NCBI GenBank assembly: GCA_018241455.1 | Contig: JAFEDW010000100.1 | Coordinates: 1 to 7,408 of the forward strand | Origin: Pseudomonadota bacterium | GTDB taxonomy: Bacteria > Pseudomonadota > Gammaproteobacteria > Steroidobacterales > Steroidobacteraceae | Direction of reading: 5' to 3' | DNA length: 7,408 nucleotides | Shown: positions 1 through 6,790 of the stretch, piece after piece | How positions within the stretch are numbered: the stretch's first letter is position 1 | Layout: each line of letters starts with the position of its first letter | The notes under the pieces: generated by a model | The model's database searches: none | Told to the model about the DNA's origin: nothing | The model's input: only the letters and a program-made list of their open reading frames with translations | Translations under genes and position numbers: made by a program

Positions 1-80
1 AGCACCGCATCGCGATGGGTTGCGAACGCTGCGCGCAGCGCCTGCGCCAGTGGCGAATCGGCGGGAACCGTTGCGCTCAC
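1..80 (-). CDS. 5' end of an unidentified gene downstream of acvB (partial)
   Basis: A GTG codon at 80-78 opens a frame that stays open to the left edge of the window. It gives about 26 residues beginning MSATVPADSPLAQALRAAFA. The GTG overlaps the acvB stop codon in the arrangement GTGA, the same 4-base overlap style used at two other junctions here, which is the main reason for calling it. Third codon positions are about 69% G or C (18 of 26 by hand count), as expected for coding sequence in this genome but not decisive. No good Shine-Dalgarno sequence lies just upstream, so translation would depend on ribosomes finishing acvB. The fragment is too short to recognise a family, and no function is proposed. 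Confidence 0.55.
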   Translation of the reverse strand, partial: MSATVPADSPLAQALRAAFATHRDAV

Positions 81-1576
81 TGCGTCGGGCGCGGCGCGGC
101 CACCTTGATGCCGGTGCCAGCGAGCACGGCCTCGGCGAGCGCCGCGTAATCGCCACTGAAATGGTGGCCCTTGCCGATCTCACGCGCGCTCATCGCGGGT
201 CCCGCGAGCTGAGCGCAAGGATCGTGCGTCTCGCCCTCGCCGTACAGGCACACCGCCGGCACGCCCCGCAGCTTCTCGATCTCCGGCCGCACCGGCAGGT
301 CGCCGCTGCTCGAGCCGGGAATCCATCCGGACACGCGGATCTCGAAACTGGTGTTGAAGTCCAGGCCGAGCATGCCGACGCCGGCGACCTGGGCACGCAA
401 TTGCGGATCGAGCCGATTGACGATGAACGGCAGCACGTTGGCGCCGAAGGAATAGCCGACCAGCAGCACACGCGTGCGTTTCCAGGCCGCCATGTAATGA
501 CGCATGATGCGCTCGAGGTCGCGCGCCGACTGTTCCGGCGTGCGCGCATTCCAGTAGTACTTCAGCGTCGACAGGCCGACGACCGGCAGGCCGCGCGCGG
601 CAAATTCGGCCGCGATGCCCTTGTCGAGCCCGGCCCAGCCCCCATCGCCGCTCAGCACGATCGTGAGCGGCAGGTCCGCGGCGCCTTCGCTGGCCGGAAT
701 CTCGACCAGCGGCAAGTCGCGCACATCGTCAGCATGGCTTGCCGCAGTTGGCGCGCCTGGCGCGGCCGGCGCGGAATTGGCCGATGCCGTTGGCGCAGCC
801 GACGTCGGGCGCGACTCCTCGGCGGGCGCGAGTTCGTCGAAGAGTTGCTGGAACTGCGGCAGCCACTTCTTTTCATCACCGTAACCATGGCCGACGCCCG
901 CGAGCGACACGACGCGCGCGCCGCCGACCTGCTTCGCGTACTCGCCCACCGCGGCGGCAGGACAGACCTGGTCCTTCTCGCCCTGGAAGGCGATCCAGCG
1001 ATCCTTGAGGTGCGGCGCCGGATCGAATACCCAGGCATTCTTCTTGCCGGGCTTGTAGCTGAGCTGCTTCTCCGGTCCCGGGCACAGCGGCGTGCCGCCG
1101 AACTTCTGGTCGGGACAGAACCCCAGGCTCACGGCGGCGCCGAACGTGCCGGGCGGCGATTGCACCAGCGTGGCGTAGGCCACCGTGGCGCCGGAGGAAT
1201 AACCGTACAGCAGCGGCACGTGGTACTCGGCCAGGCCGAGTGCGCGCTGCACGTAGTGGCCGAGCGTCTCGAAGTCCGCCGCCATGTAGCGGCACGCGTT
1301 GGGATGCGCGGCGATGTCGGCGAGATAGTGGCGCACGTCGAGCCCGGCCACGACGGCGTGCTGTTCAGCCAGGTGACGCGCCATGCTGACCACGCCCAGG
1401 TGCCATCCACCATCACCCGACAGGAACAGCACGACGGCGCGCGGCTTGCCCTCGGGAACGTACAACGTGATGTCGCCGAACGGCGCACCGTAGTGCAGCA
1501 CCGATTCCTTCGTGTCGCCGTGGGCGCGCAGCGGCAGCAGCGTAAGCAGCAACGCCGTCAGCATGAAACCTTTCAT
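77..1576 (-). CDS. acvB: AcvB/VirJ-family periplasmic double hydrolase, predicted aminoacyl-phosphatidylglycerol hydrolase
   Basis: This 499-residue protein is predicted to be exported and to hydrolyse aminoacyl-phosphatidylglycerol, releasing the amino acid that the upstream MprF attached. Residues 1-20 form a signal peptide (MKGF, a leucine-rich core, then a likely cut after AHG). Two alpha/beta-hydrolase modules follow, joined by a Pro/Ala/Ser/Thr linker at about 251-285. Module 1 (about 45-250) has SGDGGW at 53-58, the nucleophile elbow GYSSG at 125-129 (Ser127), a possible acid at Asp202 and GVGHG with His230. Module 2 (about 303-490) has SGDGGW at 309-314, GYSFG at 374-378 (Ser376), Asp452 in a THDPC context and GKGHHF with His471/472. 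The GDGGW motif and double-module layout are typical of AcvB; single-module VirJ is shorter. The ATG at 1576 overlaps the mprF stop as ATGA and is followed by a proper signal peptide, so it is preferred to in-frame starts up to 1681. AcvB in Agrobacterium is known as a lysyl-PG hydrolase next to lpiA; which amino acid is used here cannot be read from sequence. Confidence 0.88.
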   Translation of the reverse strand: MKGFMLTALLLTLLPLRAHGDTKESVLHYGAPFGDITLYVPEGKPRAVVLFLSGDGGWHLGVVSMARHLAEQHAVVAGLDVRHYLADIAAHPNACRYMAADFETLGHYVQRALGLAEYHVPLLYGYSSGATVAYATLVQSPPGTFGAAVSLGFCPDQKFGGTPLCPGPEKQLSYKPGKKNAWVFDPAPHLKDRWIAFQGEKDQVCPAAAVGEYAKQVGGARVVSLAGVGHGYGDEKKWLPQFQQLFDELAPAEESRPTSAAPTASANSAPAAPGAPTAASHADDVRDLPLVEIPASEGAADLPLTIVLSGDGGWAGLDKGIAAEFAARGLPVVGLSTLKYYWNARTPEQSARDLERIMRHYMAAWKRTRVLLVGYSFGANVLPFIVNRLDPQLRAQVAGVGMLGLDFNTSFEIRVSGWIPGSSSGDLPVRPEIEKLRGVPAVCLYGEGETHDPCAQLAGPAMSAREIGKGHHFSGDYAALAEAVLAGTGIKVAAPRPTQ

Positions 1577-4140
1577 TTGGCGAACATCTCCCGCAATCCA
1601 CCCGAAACCAGCTTCGACACGTCGAGCAGCACCCGCGGGAGCACAAGTCCGCCCGGCGAGGCAAGATATTTGGACTCCCATACAGGATTGAACTTCGATT
1701 TATAACGCCGCAGCCCGTCGAAGTTGTAGAAGTGCTCGCCGTGGCGGAACACAAAGTTGCCGACGCGATGCCAGGCCGGTGCGAGCGGATGCTGTTCGAG
1801 TCCGGCCAGCGGCGCCATGCCGAGGTTCAGCCACTGGAAACCCTGCGCGCGGCCCCACAGCATCAATTCGACGAACAGGAAGTCCATCGCGCCGCGCGGC
1901 GCGTCGGGGCCGAAGCGCATCAGGTCGACGGACAGCTCGCGCCCGTCGCCGGCAGCCCACAGCGTCGCGAAGGCCACTGGGTCGCCTTCGCAGCGCACCA
2001 GCGCCACGGGAAAATTGCGCACGTACCCGGGCGTGAAGGCGCCGATCGAGAAACTCTTCTCGGCAACCGCCTTTTCCTCCAGCCAGTTGTTCGAAATCTC
2101 CGCCAGCCGCGGCATCAGCGCGTCGAACGCGCCAGCGCCGATCACTTCGAACGTGGCGCCGTCGCGCTCGGCGCGCCGCCGCTGCGTGCGCAGTTCGGCG
2201 CGCGCGCTGCCCTCGAGCGAAAAATCGGCCAATGGCACGCGCGCTTCCTCGCCGAGCTTGAGCGCCGCGAGCCCGAGGTCGACGTACAGCGGCAGGCGCT
2301 CGCCGCTCACCTGGTAGAACACTGTCCAGCCGCCGTGCCGGTCGGAGAGTTCGCGGAACTGCCAGACGAGCTCCTCCTGGCTCTCGCGCCGCCCGACCGG
2401 GTCGCCGAGCGCGATCCAGCTGCGGCCGCTCACCTGGTACATCAGGAAGGCATCACCCGCTTCGCTGAACAGCAGGCGCTTGTCGCCCATCAATACGGCG
2501 TTGGCGAGCGCCTGGTCGGCCTGCGGCAGCAGGTTGCGCGCGCGCTGCAGCTGGTCGGCCGATGCGCGGCCCGGTTCGGGACGCGAGGGCTGCATCAGGT
2601 TCATCGCCAGGAACACCGCCGCCAGCAGCACGACCGCCAGCGACGCGCGCAGCATGCGCGGCGCGTCGCCCTTGAGCGCGAACGTCCACCACAGCGAATG
2701 CGAATACTCGACATGGCGATGCGCGAACAGGCCGATCCACACCGCCGTGGATATGACGATCACGAGGCTCACGACCCAGGCGGGCGTGAAGCGTTCCGCC
2801 ATGATCGTCGCCGGGCGATAGAAGGCGCGCCGCCCCAGCCACAGGATGCCCATGACGACCGCGAGCACCAGCGCCTGCTCGACTTCGAGTCCTTTCAGCA
2901 GCGAGGCGACGATGCCGGCGGCGAGCATCCAGAGCGTCAGCTGGTAGGCCGCCGCGAGACGCCGGAACAGCGCGCGCGCCAGTACCAGCAGCGCGAGCCC
3001 GATGACGCTGCCGGCGAGGTGCGAGATTTCGAGCACGGCCAGCGGCAGCGCGCGCCACAGCAAGGCGATGCGCGAATCGATCGCCGGCGTCGCGCCCGAC
3101 ACCAGCAGCACGAATCCGGCCATGAACACCAGCGCGCCGCTGACCTGCGGCACCACCGGCGTCACGTACACGCCCACCACCTGCTCCAGGCGCGTGAGCC
3201 GCGGGCGCAGCGCCAGCGCCTGCTGTCCGCCGAACATCAGCGCCGCGACGCACAGCGGCAACGCGTAGTACACCGCGCGCCATGCGAGCAACGCACCGGC
3301 GAGCTGCGCGGCGGGCACGCCCGGCAGCGCCAGCACGATGACCGACTCGAATACGCCGAGGCCGCCCGGCACGTGGCTGACGACGCCGGCCGTGATCGCC
3401 ACCGCGTACACGCCGATGAACAACGGCAAGGTCACCGGCGCGTCCGCGGGCAGCAGGAACCACAGCACGGCCGCCGAGCAGGCGAGATCGACCACCGCGA
3501 GCAGGATCTGCGGCAACGCCACGGTCGGGGCCGGCGCGCGCAGCGCCCAGCCGAACAACTCGAACGGCGCCGGTTCCAGCAACGACCAGAGCGCATAGCC
3601 GGCCACGACCGCGAGCAGCAGCAGGCCGAGTGCGGCAACCGCGGGCGTCGCGAGATGGAAGGCCGCCGCACCGGCAGCGGGATCGACAAGGAATGCCGCG
3701 CCGGCGAGCAGGGCCAGCCCGATGCCGGTCGTCACACCGCAGAACACCGCGACTTCGGCGACATCCGCCGCGCTCAGGCCGGAACTCGAATACAACCGGT
3801 AACGCACCGCGGCCGCGGTAAAACTGCCGACACCCAGGTTGTGGCCGAAGGCATAGGCGATGAACGACGTGAACGCCGCGCGCGCGTACGGCAGCGGCTT
3901 GCCGATGTAGCGCAGCGCCAGCACGTCGTAGTAACCCAGCAGCCAGTAACTCAACAGCGTGAACAGCACGGCACGCAGCACCGACGCGGCCGGAATCGAG
4001 CGCAGCGTTGCCAGGATTGCCGACAGCCGGATCTGCACCAGCTCGCGGTGGATCAGCCAGGCGAAGACCGCGAACACCAGCACCGTGAATACCGGCAGCA
4101 GCCAGCGGCGCCAGAATTCCCTGAAGCTGGCGAAGGTCAC
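1573..4140 (-). CDS. mprF: MprF/LpiA aminoacyl-phosphatidylglycerol synthase and flippase
   Basis: This inner-membrane enzyme of 855 residues transfers an amino acid (usually lysine or alanine) from aminoacyl-tRNA to phosphatidylglycerol and flips the product outward. This lowers the negative surface charge and raises resistance to cationic peptides. Residues 1-310 are the UPF0104-type flippase domain, with many hydrophobic helices and the signature HVPGGLGVFES at 256-266. More membrane segments run to about 515. The cytosolic synthase domain (DUF2156 type) covers about 530-830. Its recognisable stretches are VDLMRF at 738-743, MDFLFVELMLWG at 752-763, LNLGMAPL at 771-778, and FYNFDGLRRYKSKFNPVWE at 804-822. 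The length matches full MprF proteins (about 840-880). The GTG start at 4140 is chosen because it lies 8 bases after a GGAG and 5 bases after the DUF423 stop; the open frame continues further upstream but only as a shadow of DUF423. The stop overlaps the acvB start (ATGA). Lysine versus alanine specificity cannot be judged from the sequence alone. Confidence 0.95.
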   Translation of the reverse strand: MTFASFREFWRRWLLPVFTVLVFAVFAWLIHRELVQIRLSAILATLRSIPAASVLRAVLFTLLSYWLLGYYDVLALRYIGKPLPYARAAFTSFIAYAFGHNLGVGSFTAAAVRYRLYSSSGLSAADVAEVAVFCGVTTGIGLALLAGAAFLVDPAAGAAAFHLATPAVAALGLLLLAVVAGYALWSLLEPAPFELFGWALRAPAPTVALPQILLAVVDLACSAAVLWFLLPADAPVTLPLFIGVYAVAITAGVVSHVPGGLGVFESVIVLALPGVPAAQLAGALLAWRAVYYALPLCVAALMFGGQQALALRPRLTRLEQVVGVYVTPVVPQVSGALVFMAGFVLLVSGATPAIDSRIALLWRALPLAVLEISHLAGSVIGLALLVLARALFRRLAAAYQLTLWMLAAGIVASLLKGLEVEQALVLAVVMGILWLGRRAFYRPATIMAERFTPAWVVSLVIVISTAVWIGLFAHRHVEYSHSLWWTFALKGDAPRMLRASLAVVLLAAVFLAMNLMQPSRPEPGRASADQLQRARNLLPQADQALANAVLMGDKRLLFSEAGDAFLMYQVSGRSWIALGDPVGRRESQEELVWQFRELSDRHGGWTVFYQVSGERLPLYVDLGLAALKLGEEARVPLADFSLEGSARAELRTQRRRAERDGATFEVIGAGAFDALMPRLAEISNNWLEEKAVAEKSFSIGAFTPGYVRNFPVALVRCEGDPVAFATLWAAGDGRELSVDLMRFGPDAPRGAMDFLFVELMLWGRAQGFQWLNLGMAPLAGLEQHPLAPAWHRVGNFVFRHGEHFYNFDGLRRYKSKFNPVWESKYLASPGGLVLPRVLLDVSKLVSGGLREMFAK
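1588..1592 (-). promoter_or_regulatory. Shine-Dalgarno sequence for acvB
   Basis: GGGAG (minus strand) lies inside the 3' end of mprF, 11 bases before the acvB ATG at 1576. The spacing is a little long, but with the ATGA overlap it supports re-initiation at this ATG rather than at an upstream in-frame start. Confidence 0.5.
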
Positions 4141-4145
4141 GCCGC

Positions 4146-4565
4146 CTACTCCGGTCCCGGCGCCGGCGCCGGCCACCGCCACAGTGCCACGGCGCCCAGC
4201 AGCCAGCCTGCGATCAGGCACAGGCCGCCCAGTGGCGTGAGCATGCCGATGGCTCGCGGCGCGCCGGCCAACAGCAGGTAGAGGCTGCCCGCGAACAGCA
4301 GCACGCCCGCCAGCAACAGGTCGGCGGCAATGCGCAGCAGCCGATTTGCGCCCTGCCTCGCCAGCGCGCCCAGCAGCAACAGGCCCAATGCCTGGATGAA
4401 CTGATAGAACACCGCGGTCTGCAGCACTTCGTAGCGCGCAGCCGCCAGCCGGTCGCGCAGCACATGTGCAGCCAGCGCACCGATGATGGTCGCGAGGGCC
4501 ATCAGCACCGCGCCTGCGCATAATGCGCGGCGCGCGCCACGGCCGGCCTGCGCACCCGCGATCAT
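4146..4565 (-). CDS. DUF423 family small membrane protein (YgdD-like)
   Basis: This is a 139-residue hydrophobic protein of unknown biochemical function. Four membrane helices can be seen at about 14-36, 48-68, 77-100 and 106-129. The family pattern is clear: GALAAHVL at 29-36 (the GAxxAH region), LQTAVFYQFIQALGLLL at 48-64, FAGSLYLLL at 91-99, and MLTPLGGLCLIAGWL at 108-122. Length is close to the family norm of about 120-130, with a short basic N-terminus and a Pro-rich C-terminal tail. The ATG at 4565 overlaps the ygiQ stop as ATGA, and the stop is only 5 bases from the mprF start, so it is sandwiched in the operon. Only a weak AGG precedes the start, and it lies in the loop of a GC hairpin. 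The co-location with mprF hints at an envelope role, but that is inference. Confidence 0.9.
   Translation of the reverse strand: MIAGAQAGRGARRALCAGAVLMALATIIGALAAHVLRDRLAAARYEVLQTAVFYQFIQALGLLLLGALARQGANRLLRIAADLLLAGVLLFAGSLYLLLAGAPRAIGMLTPLGGLCLIAGWLLGAVALWRWPAPAPGPE
4149..4152 (-). promoter_or_regulatory. Shine-Dalgarno sequence fixing the GTG start of mprF
   Basis: GGAG on the minus strand, embedded in the last codons of the DUF423 gene, sits 8 bases before the GTG at 4140. This spacing decides the mprF start and implies that ribosomes finishing DUF423 can re-initiate on mprF. Confidence 0.65.
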
Positions 4566-6784
4566 CGGCGGCGCCTGCCGCCGGCGTTCGCACCAGGCGA
4601 AGGCGTGCGTGGCACGCGCGGCAGTCCCGTGTGCTGCGTGCGCATGGGCCGTGCCTTCGCTTTCGCAGCGCGCTGCCCTTCACGCGCATGCCCGGTGCCC
4701 GGCGGCTGCCACGATGGAATCAACTGGTGCCGGCCGGGCCCGATCAGGTCGGCGCGCCCCATGCGGCGCAACGCCTCGCGCAGCAGCGGCCAGTTGTTCG
4801 CGTCGTGGTAGCGCAGGAACGCCTTGTGGAGCCGACGCACGCGCAGCCCTTTCGGCACCGTCACCGTGGCGCTGCTGCGCGTCACGCGCCGCAGCGGATT
4901 CCGGCCGCTGTGGTACATCGCGGTCGCCGTGGCCATCGGCGAGGGCAGGAAAGCCTGCACCTGGTCGGCGCGAAAGCCGTTGCGCTTCAGCCAGAGCGCG
5001 AGCTCGAGCATGTCCTCGTCGGTCGTGCCCGGGTGCGCGGCGATGAAATAAGGAATCAGGTACTGCTCCTTGCCGGCTTCCTTCGAATACCGGTCGAACA
5101 GTTCCTTGAAGCGGTCGTAGGTGCCGACGCCTGGCTTCATCATCATCGCCAGCGGGCCTTCGCGCACGTGCTCAGGCGCAATCTTCAGGTAACCGCCCAC
5201 ATGATGCTGCGCCAGCTCGCGCACGTACTCGGGCGATTCGATCGCCAGGTCGTAGCGCACGCCCGAGGCGATCAGCACCTTCTTCACGCCGGGCAGCTCG
5301 CGCGCGCGCCGATAGAGATGAATCAGCGCGCTGTGGTCGGTGTTCAGGTTCGGGCAGATGCCCGGGAACACGCAGGATGGACGCCGGCAGGCACTCTCGA
5401 TCTCCGGACTCTTGCAGGCGAGCCGATACATGTTCGCCGTCGGACCACCGAGGTCCGAGATCACGCCGGTGAAACCCGGCACCGTATCGCGGATCTGCTC
5501 GATCTCGCGCAGCACCGATTGCTCTGAGCGATTCTGGATGATGCGTCCCTCGTGCTCGGTGATCGAACAGAAGGTGCAGCCGCCGAAGCAGCCGCGCTGG
5601 ATCGCCACCGAAAAGCGGATCATCTTGTACGCGGGAATGTTCGCCTTGCCGTAGGACGGATGCGGCCTGCGCTGGTAAGGCAGTCCGTAGATCCAGTCCA
5701 TCTCCTGCGTCGACAGTGGAATCGGCGGGGGATTCAGCCACACCTGCTGGTCGCCATGCCGTTGCACCAGCGCGCGCGCGTTGCCGGGATTCGATTCGAG
5801 ATGCAGGATGCGCGAGGCGTGCGCGTACAGCACCGGGTCGTCCACGACCTGTTCGTAGGCCGGCAGGCGGATCACGCTGCGCGAACGATCGCTGTTACGC
5901 ACATCTCTTGCAAACTTGATGCTTTGTGTTGGGCGCGGTCGACCGGACTCTGGTCCCGTTGACCGCGTTGGATCCGCGCCGCCAGGCGCTGAATAAGCAT
6001 CGGTTGCCGGGCGTCCCCCGGTCGGCGTCATCGCATAAGGATCTACAGGCGGATTCAGCGGGCCCGGCGCATCGAGATGTGTCGAGTCGATCTCGATCCA
6101 GTCCGCGGGCACGTCGCGGCGCACGAAAGCCGTGCCGCGGATGTCGGTGAGCGCGCCGATCGACTCGCCCGCATCGAGGCGCCGCGCGATCTCCATGACC
6201 TGGCGCTCGGCATTGCCGAACACCAGCAGGTCGGCCTTGGCATCGAGCAGGATCGAGCGGCGCACTTTCTCCGACCAGTAATCGAAGTGCGCAATGCGGC
6301 GGAGCGAAGCCTCGATGCTGCCGATGACCAGCGGCACGTCTTTGTAGGCTTCGCGCACGCGCTGCGCATAGACGATCACCGAACGATCGGGCCGCGCCCC
6401 ACCCTTGCCGTCCGGCGTGTAGGCGTCATCGCTCCGTGCGCGCCGATCGGCCGTGTAGCGATTGACCATCGAATCCATGTTGCCGGCGGTGACGCCGAAG
6501 AACAGCCGCGGCCGGCCCAAAGCCTTGAACGGCGAGGCACTGTGCCAGTCGGGCTGCGCGATGATGCCGACGCGGAACCCCTGGGCTTCGAGCACGCGCC
6601 CGATCAGCGCCATGCCAAAGCTCGGATGATCGATGTAGGCATCGCCGGTGACGATGATGACATCGCACTGGTCCCAGCCGAGCTGCTCCATCTCGGCGCG
6701 CGAGGTCGGCAGGAACGGCGCCGGTGCGCCCCGCGGCGCGGTGGCCGGCCGGAGCCAGGAGGTCAGTTGCGGGGCGGCCTGCAT
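4562..6784 (-). CDS. ygiQ: YgiQ family radical SAM protein (UPF0313)
   Basis: This 740-residue protein has the architecture of YgiQ, a radical S-adenosylmethionine protein of unresolved function. Residues 21-36 (PAPFLPTSRAEMEQLG) and 45-80, including VTGDAYIDHPSFG, form the conserved N-terminal domain that resembles a cobalamin-binding fold; GVTAGNMDSMVNRYTADRR spans 97-115. A variable linker covers about 240-302. The radical SAM core follows, with CFGGCTFC at 399-406: Cys399, Cys403 and Cys406 are the CX3CX2C ligands of the 4Fe-4S cluster. More conserved stretches are SDLGGPTANMYRL at 443-455, a Cys-rich region with Cys457, 466, 471 and 477, and GGYLKIAPEH at 530-539. The C-terminal tail (about 697-740) is basic and low in complexity, ending in four arginines. 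Overall length and motif order agree with the E. coli protein as I remember it. The ATG at 6784 leaves about 20 residues before the conserved block, similar to relatives. It has no Shine-Dalgarno sequence but has a TATAAT just upstream. Confidence 0.95.
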   Translation of the reverse strand: MQAAPQLTSWLRPATAPRGAPAPFLPTSRAEMEQLGWDQCDVIIVTGDAYIDHPSFGMALIGRVLEAQGFRVGIIAQPDWHSASPFKALGRPRLFFGVTAGNMDSMVNRYTADRRARSDDAYTPDGKGGARPDRSVIVYAQRVREAYKDVPLVIGSIEASLRRIAHFDYWSEKVRRSILLDAKADLLVFGNAERQVMEIARRLDAGESIGALTDIRGTAFVRRDVPADWIEIDSTHLDAPGPLNPPVDPYAMTPTGGRPATDAYSAPGGADPTRSTGPESGRPRPTQSIKFARDVRNSDRSRSVIRLPAYEQVVDDPVLYAHASRILHLESNPGNARALVQRHGDQQVWLNPPPIPLSTQEMDWIYGLPYQRRPHPSYGKANIPAYKMIRFSVAIQRGCFGGCTFCSITEHEGRIIQNRSEQSVLREIEQIRDTVPGFTGVISDLGGPTANMYRLACKSPEIESACRRPSCVFPGICPNLNTDHSALIHLYRRARELPGVKKVLIASGVRYDLAIESPEYVRELAQHHVGGYLKIAPEHVREGPLAMMMKPGVGTYDRFKELFDRYSKEAGKEQYLIPYFIAAHPGTTDEDMLELALWLKRNGFRADQVQAFLPSPMATATAMYHSGRNPLRRVTRSSATVTVPKGLRVRRLHKAFLRYHDANNWPLLREALRRMGRADLIGPGRHQLIPSWQPPGTGHAREGQRAAKAKARPMRTQHTGLPRVPRTPSPGANAGGRRRR
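4566..4583 (-). promoter_or_regulatory. Perfect GC hairpin directly before the DUF423 start codon
   Basis: On the minus strand, CGGCGGC and GCCGCCG form a perfect 7-bp stem around a 4-base loop (AGGC). The 3' arm ends on the base next to the ATG at 4565, and the loop contains the only Shine-Dalgarno-like AGG. The hairpin overlaps the last ygiQ codons, which encode a run of arginines. A ribosome translating ygiQ to its end would melt it, so it may make DUF423 translation depend on ygiQ translation. GC-rich coding sequence can form such stems by chance. Confidence 0.4.
5934..5967. repeat. Long imperfect palindrome inside the ygiQ linker
   Basis: Positions 5934-5948 pair with 5953-5967 around a TCTG loop. 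Of 15 positions, 13 are Watson-Crick, one is a G/T pair (5941/5960) and one is a C/C mismatch (5944/5957). It lies in codons of about residues 273-284, within the variable, low-complexity linker before the radical SAM core. It is the strongest hairpin I found in the window. It could be a small palindromic element captured in frame, or a local RNA structure; no second copy is present here. Confidence 0.55.
5976..6021. repeat. Two further short hairpins next to the ygiQ linker palindrome
   Basis: GCGCC (5976-5980) pairs perfectly with GGCGC (5985-5989) over a 4-base loop, and CCGGG (6007-6011) pairs with CCCGG (6017-6021) over a 5-base loop. They lie directly beside the 34-base palindrome at 5934-5967, giving three stems in about 90 bases of linker-coding sequence. 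Each is short enough to be chance on its own at this GC content. Confidence 0.35.
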
Positions 6785-6790
6785 GTGTCG

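Noticed and set aside
1577..1681. N-terminal extension of acvB to the ATG at 1681
   Set aside because: It would overlap mprF by over 100 bases and would bury the signal peptide behind 35 residues. The ATG at 1576 with the ATGA overlap fits better.
20..1705. A 561-codon open frame on the plus strand opposite acvB
   Set aside because: Arg/Ala/His-rich composition and no recognisable motifs; it mirrors the real AcvB/VirJ gene on the minus strand.
1732..4281. An 849-codon open frame on the plus strand opposite mprF
   Set aside because: Its translation is dominated by Arg, Gln, His, Ala and Glu with no domain pattern, as expected when a GC-rich gene is read on its opposite strand. The minus strand encodes a clear full-length MprF.
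4141..4689. N-terminal extension of the mprF frame up to 4689
   Set aside because: The extension overlaps the DUF423 gene and the end of ygiQ and reads as Arg/Ala/Gly-rich shadow. A GTG with a well-spaced GGAG at 4140 gives the normal MprF length.
5926..6150. A 74-codon plus-strand frame across the ygiQ linker, considered as a gene carried by an inserted element
   Set aside because: No ribosome site or recognisable family, and the minus-strand ygiQ frame runs intact through the same region.
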